Assembly (NCBI GenBank): GCA_900770525.1
Contig: CAAHDT010000021.1
Coordinates: 1-61,834, forward strand
Source of the DNA: Candidatus Gastranaerophilales bacterium
Lineage (GTDB): Bacteria > Cyanobacteriota > Vampirovibrionia > Gastranaerophilales > Gastranaerophilaceae
Direction: 5' to 3'
Length of the DNA stretch: 61,834 bases
In this document: in pieces, positions 35,031-42,446 of the stretch
Position numbering within the stretch: position 1 is the first letter of the stretch
How the letters are laid out: each line of letters begins with the position of its first letter
Position numbers and translations under genes: made by a program
The notes under the pieces: model-generated
The model's input: only the letters and a program-made list of their open reading frames with translations
What the model was told of the DNA's origin: nothing
Database searches by the model: none

Positions 35031-36413
35031 CTAAAAAGCATCTGTCTTGATAGGGTTTTTGAATTTTGTAATATTTCCTTGGAATAGGAGTTTAACTGTA
35101 CCTACAGGGCCGTTTCTGTGTTTTGCGATAATGATTTCAGACTCACCCTTTGAGGCAGCTTTAACGGCTTCATCTTCTTCACCATCTTCGGCTTTTCTGT
35201 AGTATTCGTCACGATAAATAAACATTACGATATCGGCGTCTTGTTCGATTGAACCTGATTCTCTTAAGTCTGAAAGCATTGGGCGTTTATCTGTTCTGCT
35301 TTCAACTGCACGTGACAATTGAGAAAGTGCAATTACCGGCACATCAAGTTCCTTAGCCAGAGTTTTTAAACCTCTTGAGATTGTTGAAACGGCTTGGAAA
35401 CGGTCTTCTTTTGCGTTACTGCCTTCCATTAATTGTAAGTAGTCGATGATAACAAGTCCGAGGTCTTTTTCTTGCATTTTTAGACGTCTGCATTTGGCTC
35501 TCAAGTCTGTTAAGGTGCACCCTGACGTATCATCAATAAATATCGGTGCTTGCGCAAACTGATTCATTGCATCTGCAAGTTTTTCCCAGTCTTTACTTTG
35601 CATGTTACCTGTTTTTAAGCGTTGAGTATCAACTTCCGCAACAGAACAAAGCATTCTTTGTACGAGTTGTTGCTTTGACATTTCAAGTGAGAATATTGCA
35701 ACAGGAACTTTGGCTTTAATTGCGACATTTTGTGCAATGTTAAGTACAAAAGCGGTTTTTCCCATTGCGGGACGAGCTGCAAGGATTATTAGGTCTGAAC
35801 GTTGTAAACCGTTCATCATTGTATCTAACTCGTAAAAATCTGTAGGAATCCCAAGCAATTCGTCTTTGTGCTCATAGCGGTACTCAATATTTTCGTAAGT
35901 TTCAAGAACAAGGTCTTTTACAGGTGTCAAATCTGTAGTAGCTTTTCTTGAAGCGATATCAAAAATAAGTTTCTCAGCGCTATCGAGGGACGAATCAATA
36001 GAATTCATGTCGTAACCGAAAGAAACGATTTCCGAACCTGCGTTAATTAAGGCTCTTTTTATGGCTTTTTCTTGAATAATTCTGGCGTAATATTCAACGT
36101 TAGCGGTGGTAATCGCGTTATAACTCAAATCATTTACAAAAGCTCTTCCGCCAACAGCGTCAAGTTTTTGGCTGTAATTTAAAACATCACAAACGGTAAT
36201 CAAGTCGATTTTTTCATTTGTATTGAATAATTGGAGCATTGCCTCATAAACATACCTGTGAGCAGGTTTGTAAAAACTATCAGGCTTTAAAGTTTCTACC
36301 ACCTTTGTTAAAACACGTGGATTAACTAAAATTGCGCCTAAAACGGCTTCTTCTGCCTCAATATTTTGAGGAAGTAAATGGGCGGGTTCTTGTTTTTTTT
36401 CTTTAGCAGGCAT
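35031..36413 (-). CDS. dnaB: Replicative DNA helicase DnaB
   Basis: 460 aa from ATG 36413, chosen because AAGGAG lies about 10 nt upstream; an ATG 11 codons earlier lacks an SD. N-terminal helical domain starting LLPQNIEAEEAVLGAIL, then a RecA-like ATPase: Walker A ARPAMGKTAF, the SLEMS motif, Walker B IIDYLQLM, the QLSRAVESR arginine region and the SGSIEQDADIVMFIYR block. No intein. DnaB unwinds the fork as a hexamer and recruits primase. Confidence 0.96.
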   Translation of the reverse strand: MPAKEKKQEPAHLLPQNIEAEEAVLGAILVNPRVLTKVVETLKPDSFYKPAHRYVYEAMLQLFNTNEKIDLITVCDVLNYSQKLDAVGGRAFVNDLSYNAITTANVEYYARIIQEKAIKRALINAGSEIVSFGYDMNSIDSSLDSAEKLIFDIASRKATTDLTPVKDLVLETYENIEYRYEHKDELLGIPTDFYELDTMMNGLQRSDLIILAARPAMGKTAFVLNIAQNVAIKAKVPVAIFSLEMSKQQLVQRMLCSVAEVDTQRLKTGNMQSKDWEKLADAMNQFAQAPIFIDDTSGCTLTDLRAKCRRLKMQEKDLGLVIIDYLQLMEGSNAKEDRFQAVSTISRGLKTLAKELDVPVIALSQLSRAVESRTDKRPMLSDLRESGSIEQDADIVMFIYRDEYYRKAEDGEEDEAVKAASKGESEIIIAKHRNGPVGTVKLLFQGNITKFKNPIKTDAF

Positions 36414-36490
36414 GCTTAAAAATCTCCTTATGTGTACATGATACATGATTAAATTTTTTAATCAAATATCGAATAGTGTGTACAGAATGC
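36414..36490. other. Short spacer upstream of dnaB
   Basis: AT-rich stretch carrying the dnaB ribosome binding site on the minus strand (AAGGAG, about 36423-36428). No other feature seen. Confidence 0.5.
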
Positions 36491-36519
36491 TTGCGGGATT
36501 GTGGAAAATCAGTTATAAT
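36491..36519 (+). promoter_or_regulatory. Promoter of the prepilin cassette
   Basis: -35 TTGCGG (36491-36496), 17-bp spacer, -10 TATAAT (36514-36519). The spacer begins GATTGTGGAAAAT. A near-identical promoter (TTGCGG, 17 bp, TATAAT; spacer beginning AATTGTGAAAGAT) occurs at 61716-61744, again ahead of a CTAGCCACC-type palindrome. Confidence 0.7.
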
Positions 36520-36554
36520 AAATCGTATGGTACAATTTATTGTACAAAACGTAG

Positions 36555-36573
36555 GTTGGGCTTTCAGCCCAAC
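36555..36573. repeat. Short hairpin GTTGGGCT-TTC-AGCCCAAC
   Basis: Perfect 8-bp inverted repeat in the leader of the prepilin cassette, followed by a further GAGCCCAAC half-copy. A hairpin with the same GTTGGG/CCCAAC ends lies just after the gene (37668-37695). Confidence 0.7.
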
Positions 36574-36611
36574 AGAGCCCAACAAAGTAGTTAATAAATC
36601 AGGAGGATAAG

Positions 36612-36683
36612 ATGGAAAGAAAATTTAAAAATCCTGAAAACCCAGTCATAGAGCGGTTTTCGGGGGGGGGGGAAACCTTCTAA
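36612..36683 (+). other. Start region of the prepilin cassette, out of frame at the G tract
   Basis: ATG 36612 has a perfect SD (AGGAGG, 5-nt spacer). It encodes MERKFKNPENPVIERFSGGG and then stops at TAA 36681-36683 because the G tract has 11 Gs. With 12 Gs (or 9) the same frame continues without a stop for about 90 codons into the prepilin gene, giving a product of about 346 aa. As written the cassette is OFF for this start. Alternatives: a homopolymer assembly error, or translation really beginning at TTG 36881 or GTG 36890. Confidence 0.7.
36662..36672. repeat. Poly-G tract (11 G)
   Basis: Eleven consecutive Gs in an otherwise AT-rich window, within codons 17-21 of the cassette's ATG frame. 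It is the longest G run I see in the window. Tracts of this kind change length by slipped-strand mispairing. Confidence 0.95.
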
Positions 36684-36735
36684 GCAGTAATAGCAAGGGT
36701 TTTGGCGGTGCACAACACAGTCAAGCGAATAGAAT

Positions 36736-36770
36736 TTGTCATGCTGAATTTATTTCAGCATCTAGCCACC
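36736..36770. repeat. Dispersed palindromic element, in-frame copy
   Basis: ATGCTGAA-TTTAT-TTCAGCAT (36741-36748 with 36754-36761) followed by CTAGCCACC. In the cassette frame it encodes ...CHAEFISASSH. A relative with the same ends (GTCAT-CTGAA ... TTCAG-AT-CTAGCCACC) closes the window at 61762-61834. This resembles the palindromic elements found scattered through many bacterial genomes, some inserted inside genes. Confidence 0.75.
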
Positions 36771-36880
36771 TTCAAGTAGTTACGACATCCGAAACACAAA
36801 ACGACCATTCGCGAGAACATACCAGTGGTCAGAGTCTGAAACAAGTTCAGGATTGTATAAGAAAAGTAGGGTGTGCACAC

Positions 36881-37651
36881 TTGCGCACCGTGAAAAAACT
36901 CGTTGCCTTCACCCTCGCAGAGGGTGCTACGCACGTAGTTAACTTTGTAGACGGTCGTAAGGTTGCCTTTACCCTCGCAGAGGTATTAATCACCCTTGGC
37001 ATAATTGGAGTTGTTGCCGCAATGACACTGCCTGCATTACTTGTTAAAACTAAGACTTCCGAGTATTCTGCAAGGTTGAAAAAGTTCTACTCAACAATGA
37101 ATCAGGCAATTAAGATGTCTGAGTTAGATAATGGACCTTGTGAATATTGGGATTATGAAAAATTAACTTACCTATCAAATGGGGCAGATTCTCCGCAAGA
37201 GGAAAAAGATTCTGTAGCTAAAGAAAGTTCCGACAAAGCTTCTGCATTTTTGGATAAATATATTCGTCCTTATATGAAAGGTGAAAGGTCGGATGATTTC
37301 AATTGGGTAACCGAAACTAAAGGAGTAGAAATCAAAGCCCCGGGAATAAAGTTTCATGATGGCTCTGCTGTTTATGTTAAAACGGGAGATTGTTTTGATT
37401 TCGCTTTTGATGCGAATGGTTCGGCTCCACCAAATGAGCGCGGAAAAGACCAATTTATATTTATGTACTGTAACAAAGAACATAATGCTGTGAAAGGACA
37501 GTGCTTTACTCCATATTGGACGAAATATACAAAAAATAAACCAAGACAATACTGGATAGAACAATGTGCCAATCAACCTTATTACTGTTCGGCTTTGTTG
37601 TTCATTGATGGGTGGGAGTTCAAAAAGGATTACCCATTTAAGGTAAAATAA
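36881..37651 (+). CDS. Prepilin-like (type IV pilin/pseudopilin-type) protein, candidate phase-variable
   Basis: 256 codons from TTG 36881; a GTG at 36890 would give the tidy leader MKKLVA. Neither has an SD, whereas ATG 36612 has a perfect one but is out of frame by the G tract. A class III-type signal VAFTLAE is present twice (residues 8-14 and 28-34). The second copy continues into the hydrophobic helix VLITLGIIGVVAAMTLPALL, with Glu at +5 of the mature pilin. The rest is a Cys-rich globular domain ending in CSALLFIDGWEFKKDYPFKVK. Prepilin peptidase would cut before Phe, and the product would be assembled or displayed by a type IV/type II-like machine. A hairpin follows the stop. Confidence 0.8.
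   Translation: MRTVKKLVAFTLAEGATHVVNFVDGRKVAFTLAEVLITLGIIGVVAAMTLPALLVKTKTSEYSARLKKFYSTMNQAIKMSELDNGPCEYWDYEKLTYLSNGADSPQEEKDSVAKESSDKASAFLDKYIRPYMKGERSDDFNWVTETKGVEIKAPGIKFHDGSAVYVKTGDCFDFAFDANGSAPPNERGKDQFIFMYCNKEHNAVKGQCFTPYWTKYTKNKPRQYWIEQCANQPYYCSALLFIDGWEFKKDYPFKVK
36902..36983 (+). repeat. Direct repeat of the prepilin cleavage-site sequence
   Basis: The 22-bp sequences starting at 36902 and 36962 (GTTGCCTT[CT]ACCCTCGCAGAGG) differ at one base and are exactly 60 bp apart, so they stay in frame. Each encodes VAFTLAE. Confidence 0.9.
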
Positions 37652-37667
37652 AGAATGTAGTGATGTA

Positions 37668-37695
37668 GTTGGGAATCGCTTACGCTTTTCCCAAC
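37668..37695. repeat. Hairpin after the prepilin gene
   Basis: GTTGGGAA ... TTCCCAAC, 8-bp arms around a 12-nt loop. No T-run follows on either strand, so it is a weak terminator candidate. It resembles the hairpin at 36555-36573, placing related hairpins on both sides of the cassette. Confidence 0.5.
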
Positions 37696-37702
37696 CGCAC
37701 AG

Positions 37703-38929
37703 CTATCTTAGCAAGTCTGACCAATCTTTTGACAATTTATTTAAAATGTTTTCGGTCTTATCTTCCCCAAGCAAAATTTTTTGTGTGGCGGTGTTAATCA
37801 GGTTGTTTATATCTTTTTGGTTTTGAGAAGATTTTAGTACCGGTTCGATTTTATTTAGCTGGTGAGCGCTTATTACACGTGCTTTTGCCATTAAATCGTT
37901 TTCTTTATATTTTGTATAAAAATCATTATTCAAAGTATCTTTGTTCACTGCAATAACGTTTGTAAGCTTTGCCAATTCAAGTTGGTTTTTATCGTTTGTC
38001 AGAAATAATGCAAACATTAAAGCCTCGTCTTTGTGTTTTGCTTTTAATGGGATTACAAAATTCATCAAAGAAAAATCATTTTGTCCGAGTTTTCCTGTCA
38101 TTTGAGGGGCTACATCAGTATGTTTGTAAGTCATCGGGGCATTTTCTTTAATCATATTGAGAAAATTTGCACCGGCTTGGAACAAAACTATGTTTTCGGA
38201 CATGTATTTTTCAAGTGCTTCTCTATGAGTTTGAGTTATTGATTCTTTAGGAATTAGGTTTTGGGTATAAAGAGCTTTAAAGTACTCAAAAACTTCGGCA
38301 GATTGCTGAGAAGCGATTGTTTCAGGGGAATTTACTCCATATTTGTTTAGTATTTTTAGCATTGTATCATTTTCGGTAATATTTGGTAAAAATACGTACG
38401 CTCCTGTTTTAGATTTGATAGTTGGAGCAGCTTTTTCTGCCTCTTCATAAGTTAACGGAACTTGAATATTCGCCTTATCTATAAGTTTTTTATTGTAGAT
38501 AGTAACGGCTGATGTTGCATACCAAGGTAGAGAATACAATTTCCCTTTGTATTTAAGTGAATTTATTATCGAAGGGTTATATTGGTTTGTATTTTCTTCC
38601 GGAATTTCGTACAAAGCTCCTTTTTGGGCTAAAGTTGCCGAAAAATCAGGGTTAAGATTAATCAAATCAGGTGGATTATCACTTAATACAGAGGCTAGCG
38701 TTCTTTTTTCGCCTTCTGAAAACGGTACATCAATCCATTTGATTTTAATGTTTGGGTTTTCTTCCTCAAATTCACTAATAACTCCGTTCATATAGTCAGA
38801 AAAATCACTCATTTGTAACGTCCAGAAAACAACTTCGTTATTTTTTTCTGAATGATTGAAAGTTTTATAACCTGTCCAAATACACAGACCTACAATTAAT
38901 CCCAATAATAAAAGTTTAATTTTATTCAT
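37703..38929 (-). CDS. Extracellular solute-binding protein, family 1 (ABC sugar-type)
   Basis: 408 aa from ATG 38929 (GGGGAA upstream; an earlier in-frame start adds five residues without an SD). N-terminal hydrophobic export segment (about 3-20); the Cys at 16 is not in a standard lipobox. The body has the family pattern: VVFWTLQMSDFSDY, FEEENPNIKIKWIDVPFSEG, DLINLNPDFSATLAQKGALYEIPE, the LPWYATSAVTIYNKKLIDKAN hinge segment, and KDEALMFALFLTNDKNQLELAK. These proteins capture sugars or glycerol-phosphate-type substrates for an ABC importer. No permease or ATPase gene is next to it. Confidence 0.88.
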   Translation of the reverse strand: MNKIKLLLLGLIVGLCIWTGYKTFNHSEKNNEVVFWTLQMSDFSDYMNGVISEFEEENPNIKIKWIDVPFSEGEKRTLASVLSDNPPDLINLNPDFSATLAQKGALYEIPEENTNQYNPSIINSLKYKGKLYSLPWYATSAVTIYNKKLIDKANIQVPLTYEEAEKAAPTIKSKTGAYVFLPNITENDTMLKILNKYGVNSPETIASQQSAEVFEYFKALYTQNLIPKESITQTHREALEKYMSENIVLFQAGANFLNMIKENAPMTYKHTDVAPQMTGKLGQNDFSLMNFVIPLKAKHKDEALMFALFLTNDKNQLELAKLTNVIAVNKDTLNNDFYTKYKENDLMAKARVISAHQLNKIEPVLKSSQNQKDINNLINTATQKILLGEDKTENILNKLSKDWSDLLR

Positions 38930-38989
38930 ATTTCCCCTATGCAAAATCAGTTATTCGCTGATATCCTTGTTTTATGTTATTATTATACT

Positions 38990-40225
38990 ATGAACAACCT
39001 ATTTACGGAACTTGAAAATCAGAATAAACAAATTCCTCTTGCGGAGGTTTTGCGCCCTAAAACATTAGATGAGTTTTTGGGGCAAAGTAACGTTGTTGCG
39101 CCAAATAGTCCGCTATTGAATTTGTTGAAAACTCAAAGATTATTTTCAATGATTTTTTGGGGAACTCCGGGGTGTGGAAAGACAACACTTGCGCGCCTTA
39201 TTGCAACTAAAACAAATGCTAATTTTATTGAGATTTCTGCTGTAACTTCCGGTGTAAAAGATATAAAAGATGCGGTGGAAAGTGCTAAATCGGCTCTTCG
39301 AACAGGTATTAAAACAATTTTGTTTATAGATGAAATTCACAGATACTCAAAAACTCAACAGGATGCTTTATTACCGCATTTGGAAAATGGAACATTATTT
39401 TTGATAGGTTCTACAACAGAAAATCCGTCTTTTCAGGTTGTTCCTGCTCTTTTATCAAGAGTTCAGGTCGTAAGACTCAATTCTATTGATGATGAAAGCA
39501 TGTTTAAGATAATAAAGCGTGGTTTTGCTTATTTAGCTAAAAATTATCTGCCGGTTGATATTGAAAGTGGAGTTTTTGATTTTATTATAAATTTAGCTCG
39601 CGGAGATGCTCGTTTTGCTTTAAATGTTGTAGAAAATGCGTATTTTGCAAGTGATTTAAAAGATGAAACAAGAAGAAGTTTAACCGTAAAAACAATTGAA
39701 GAGATTTGTCAAAAAAGAAATACTCGTTATTCGCAACAAGAACATTACGATTGCGCATCTGCATTTCAAAAAAGTTTAAGAGGAAGCGACCCTGATGCGG
39801 CGATTTATTATCTTGCTAAAATGATTGCAGCCGGAGAAGATCCCCGTTTTATTGCGAGAAGATTAATGGTTTGTGCGGCAGAAGATGTCGGAAATGCTGA
39901 TCCTATGGCATTTATGTTGGCAGTAAACGCATATAAGGCCGTTGAGGTGGTAGGTTTGCCGGAAGGTAGAATTCCATTGGCTCAAGCGGTCATATATGTC
40001 GCAAAAGCTCCTAAGTCTAATGAGGCAGCTTGTGCGATAGATGCAGCACTTTTAGATATTGATAACGGGCATGATTATCCTCCACCAATGCACTTAAGAG
40101 ATGCGCATTATAAAGATGCAAGTAAATACGGTTTTGGGGTTGGGTATGTTTACACTCATGCTAATCCGGATTATGTGCAGCAATTTTTACCTGATGAGTT
40201 AGTCGGTAAAAAATATACACGCTAA
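38990..40225 (+). CDS. rarA: Replication-associated recombination protein RarA (MgsA/WRNIP1 family AAA ATPase)
   Basis: 411 aa from ATG 38990. AAA+ motifs: LRPKTLDEFLGQ, Walker A GTPGCGKTTLAR, Walker B FIDEIHRYSKTQQDALLP, sensor 1 GSTTENPSF. The C-terminal part has the family's SDPDAAIYYLAKMI..GEDP.FI.RRL and the MHLRDAHY tail. RarA acts at stalled replication forks. No Shine-Dalgarno precedes the ATG, and a TATACT box directly abuts it, so initiation may be leaderless or the promoter lies further upstream. Confidence 0.94.
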   Translation: MNNLFTELENQNKQIPLAEVLRPKTLDEFLGQSNVVAPNSPLLNLLKTQRLFSMIFWGTPGCGKTTLARLIATKTNANFIEISAVTSGVKDIKDAVESAKSALRTGIKTILFIDEIHRYSKTQQDALLPHLENGTLFLIGSTTENPSFQVVPALLSRVQVVRLNSIDDESMFKIIKRGFAYLAKNYLPVDIESGVFDFIINLARGDARFALNVVENAYFASDLKDETRRSLTVKTIEEICQKRNTRYSQQEHYDCASAFQKSLRGSDPDAAIYYLAKMIAAGEDPRFIARRLMVCAAEDVGNADPMAFMLAVNAYKAVEVVGLPEGRIPLAQAVIYVAKAPKSNEAACAIDAALLDIDNGHDYPPPMHLRDAHYKDASKYGFGVGYVYTHANPDYVQQFLPDELVGKKYTR

Positions 40226-40237
40226 TATTTTAGTTTG

Positions 40238-40546
40238 TTATTGACTCATGCAGTTGTTTAGGTAATCTATAGTGCTAACTTTTTCGTCATAAAGGTATTT
40301 TATAAAATTTAAATATGACTGGTCGAAGGACGTAATTGTCATGTTTATCTCAAAACCATCCGTACAAAATGGTTCGTAGTCATATACAACATAGCTGTTA
40401 TATTTGCTTTTCCACTCTTTTTTTTCAACCTTGCCGTTGTTTTCTTCAACAATATTCTCTAGCCAATCGACAATTTCTTTATTAATATTTTTCATTTCCA
40501 AGCGATTGTATTTGTTGCAATCGTAGCAATTGTTTTCTATAAACAT
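40238..40546 (-). CDS. Small protein of unknown function (102 aa)
   Basis: ATG 40546 is chosen because GGAG lies 9 nt upstream; the frame is open to 40615 from a TTG without an SD. The N-terminus has Cys pairs (NNCYDCNKYNR); the rest is an acidic alpha/beta-looking sequence (KEIVDWLENIVEENNGK, FEINMTITSFDQSYLNFIKYLYDEK). No signal peptide once the later start is used. Convergent with rarA with a 12-bp gap. No family recognised. Confidence 0.6.
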   Translation of the reverse strand: MFIENNCYDCNKYNRLEMKNINKEIVDWLENIVEENNGKVEKKEWKSKYNSYVVYDYEPFCTDGFEINMTITSFDQSYLNFIKYLYDEKVSTIDYLNNCMSQ

Positions 40547-40768
40547 ACAAAAATACTCCACAAAATATCTATACAAAAATTGTATGTCTTTTTTGACGGC
40601 AAAAAATCCCTCCAAGGTCTAAGTTCAACTAGTAGTATTTGGTAATTTTTAATTGTAAATTTTTGTTACATAATAAAAGAGCTTTTTTAAAGTTTTTAGC
40701 TAAATTTGCCGTAAACCTACATGTACGATAGGAAATGTTACTAATATCGAAAGGAAAACACTAAAACA

Positions 40769-42367
40769 ATGGGTTTGGCGGCATCACAAGCGAGATTATT
40801 AACGATAACAGCAAGAAAGTCTGATTGCGAATATCAATCTATGAATTATTCACATCAGAAAATTGCTCTTTCTCGTGATATGAATATTGTTTCTGCTGAA
40901 TATCAAGATGCTTTGAGCCAAACAAAACTGGTTTATGACTATTACGGAACCGGAGATACAAGCACACAATTGTCTTATGGCTTGTTAATGCAGCCATCTA
41001 AATTAAACAACTATATGCCATCTCCAATTACTGATCCTGCCGGAAGAGTTGTACTGGATAGTAAGTTAGCAGCAGCAGCCGAAGCTGCAGGTATTCCTCA
41101 AGAAGGCTTGGGTACAACACCATCTTCTGATATAAGAAACAGATTTATTCAAGGTTTGATGGATGCCGGTGTTGTTACAGAAACTGTCGGTAAAGGTATT
41201 CAAAGTGTTCAGTATAATCCGGATGCAGGTTTGGGATCTACTGATTTAATTAAATACAATACAACAAAAGTTTCGTATGATGATTTTGTTGATAAATATC
41301 TAGCTAATGTTAAATTTAATTTTAGCGATTTACTCCCAAGCAGTGGCGGTTCTGATTTTGACTTATGGGTCAATGGTAATAAGTACGAAGATGAATGTCC
41401 TCAAGCGAATGTAACCTTGAAAGATATTTTGACTCAAAATATTAAATTGGTCGGTTTATCTTGGGACCATAAAGATATAAAGAATAATGGATTTAGTTCA
41501 AGTGATATGGTTGATAAAGTTGGTTCTTCAAGCTATTGGGATACTTTGTTTGAAACATTATCATCATACTTAGATCCAACAGATTCATATACTCAAGCAG
41601 CGTTAGAATATGCAAAGAAAGAAACATTAAGGATGGTTGAAAGTTATGGTACGGATGACTTTTCAAATGCTGCTTTAAAATACAAATCAGGACACAAGAG
41701 CTCATCAAAAGTATATAAACAAGTTAATGGCGATGTTGATAATTATGTAGGTTATATTTATTGCTATAACAAGAGTGGTGGTAAAGATTACAATGATGGT
41801 TATGGCTTAAATATTTCTAACATGACAAAAGCTTATTTGACATATTTTGCTCAATATATGGATGGTGTTGCTACTTCAGATTATTCAGTAAACAAAGAAA
41901 AAGGTAACTCTAACTTTATTGATAATGAGTTTGTATTCAATGTTGTTGAAAGTGCTGATACAAGCGGTGACAACCTTTTGATTGCAAACTTCTATGATAC
42001 ATTGTTTAACCAAATTGCTACAAAAGGTTGGGTAAAAAATGATAAAGTTGATGACAATGAGTATCTTCAAACAATGTTACAGAATGGTTCAATGTATATT
42101 TCAACAGTTGCGGATGATGATTATTACTATCAAGATAACTATGCAACAAACTCTTATATAAAAGAAATTACCGATGAAGAAGGTATTGCACAAGCGGAAG
42201 CTAAGTATAATCGTGAAAAAGAAAAGATTAACGCAAAAGAAAACACTATAGATATGAAAATGAAAAATCTTGATACTGAAATATCTTCATTAACGACAGA
42301 ATATGATACGGTCAAGTCGGTCATCTCAAAGAATGTCGAACGAGCGTTTAAGCGGTATAATGCGTAA
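40769..42367 (+). CDS. Large protein of unknown function with coiled-coil C-terminus (532 aa)
   Basis: ATG start; an AAAGGA sits 14 nt upstream, further than usual. The N-terminus MGLAASQARLLTITARKSDC followed by a long amphipathic helix resembles the start of flagellar hook/rod-type and other self-assembling proteins, but no flagellar motif is complete. The middle is Asp/Asn/Tyr/Ser-rich. The last about 65 residues form a coiled coil (EAKYNREKEKINAKE ... ISKNVERAFKRYNA). No signal peptide. Preceded by a 220-bp non-coding stretch and followed by a hairpin. Function unknown; an exported structural protein is a guess. Confidence 0.8.
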   Translation: MGLAASQARLLTITARKSDCEYQSMNYSHQKIALSRDMNIVSAEYQDALSQTKLVYDYYGTGDTSTQLSYGLLMQPSKLNNYMPSPITDPAGRVVLDSKLAAAAEAAGIPQEGLGTTPSSDIRNRFIQGLMDAGVVTETVGKGIQSVQYNPDAGLGSTDLIKYNTTKVSYDDFVDKYLANVKFNFSDLLPSSGGSDFDLWVNGNKYEDECPQANVTLKDILTQNIKLVGLSWDHKDIKNNGFSSSDMVDKVGSSSYWDTLFETLSSYLDPTDSYTQAALEYAKKETLRMVESYGTDDFSNAALKYKSGHKSSSKVYKQVNGDVDNYVGYIYCYNKSGGKDYNDGYGLNISNMTKAYLTYFAQYMDGVATSDYSVNKEKGNSNFIDNEFVFNVVESADTSGDNLLIANFYDTLFNQIATKGWVKNDKVDDNEYLQTMLQNGSMYISTVADDDYYYQDNYATNSYIKEITDEEGIAQAEAKYNREKEKINAKENTIDMKMKNLDTEISSLTTEYDTVKSVISKNVERAFKRYNA

Positions 42368-42390
42368 GGGTTATAATTATATTTCATACT

Positions 42391-42420
42391 AAAAAGGTAC
42401 ACTAAATAAAGTGTACCTTT
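42391..42420. terminator. Bidirectional hairpin between the 532-aa gene and fabH
   Basis: Stem AAAGGTACAC / GTGTACCTTT (42393-42402 with 42411-42420) around TAAATAAA. On the minus strand it is followed by Ts, suiting the fabH operon; it lies 24 bp after the plus-strand stop. Confidence 0.75.
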
Positions 42421-42446
42421 AAAAGTTTGATTATGTATTAAACTGC

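Noticed and set aside
38880..38929. Lipoprotein signal in the solute-binding protein
   Set aside because: The Cys near residue 16 follows G-L rather than a lipobox, so lipid attachment is not supported.
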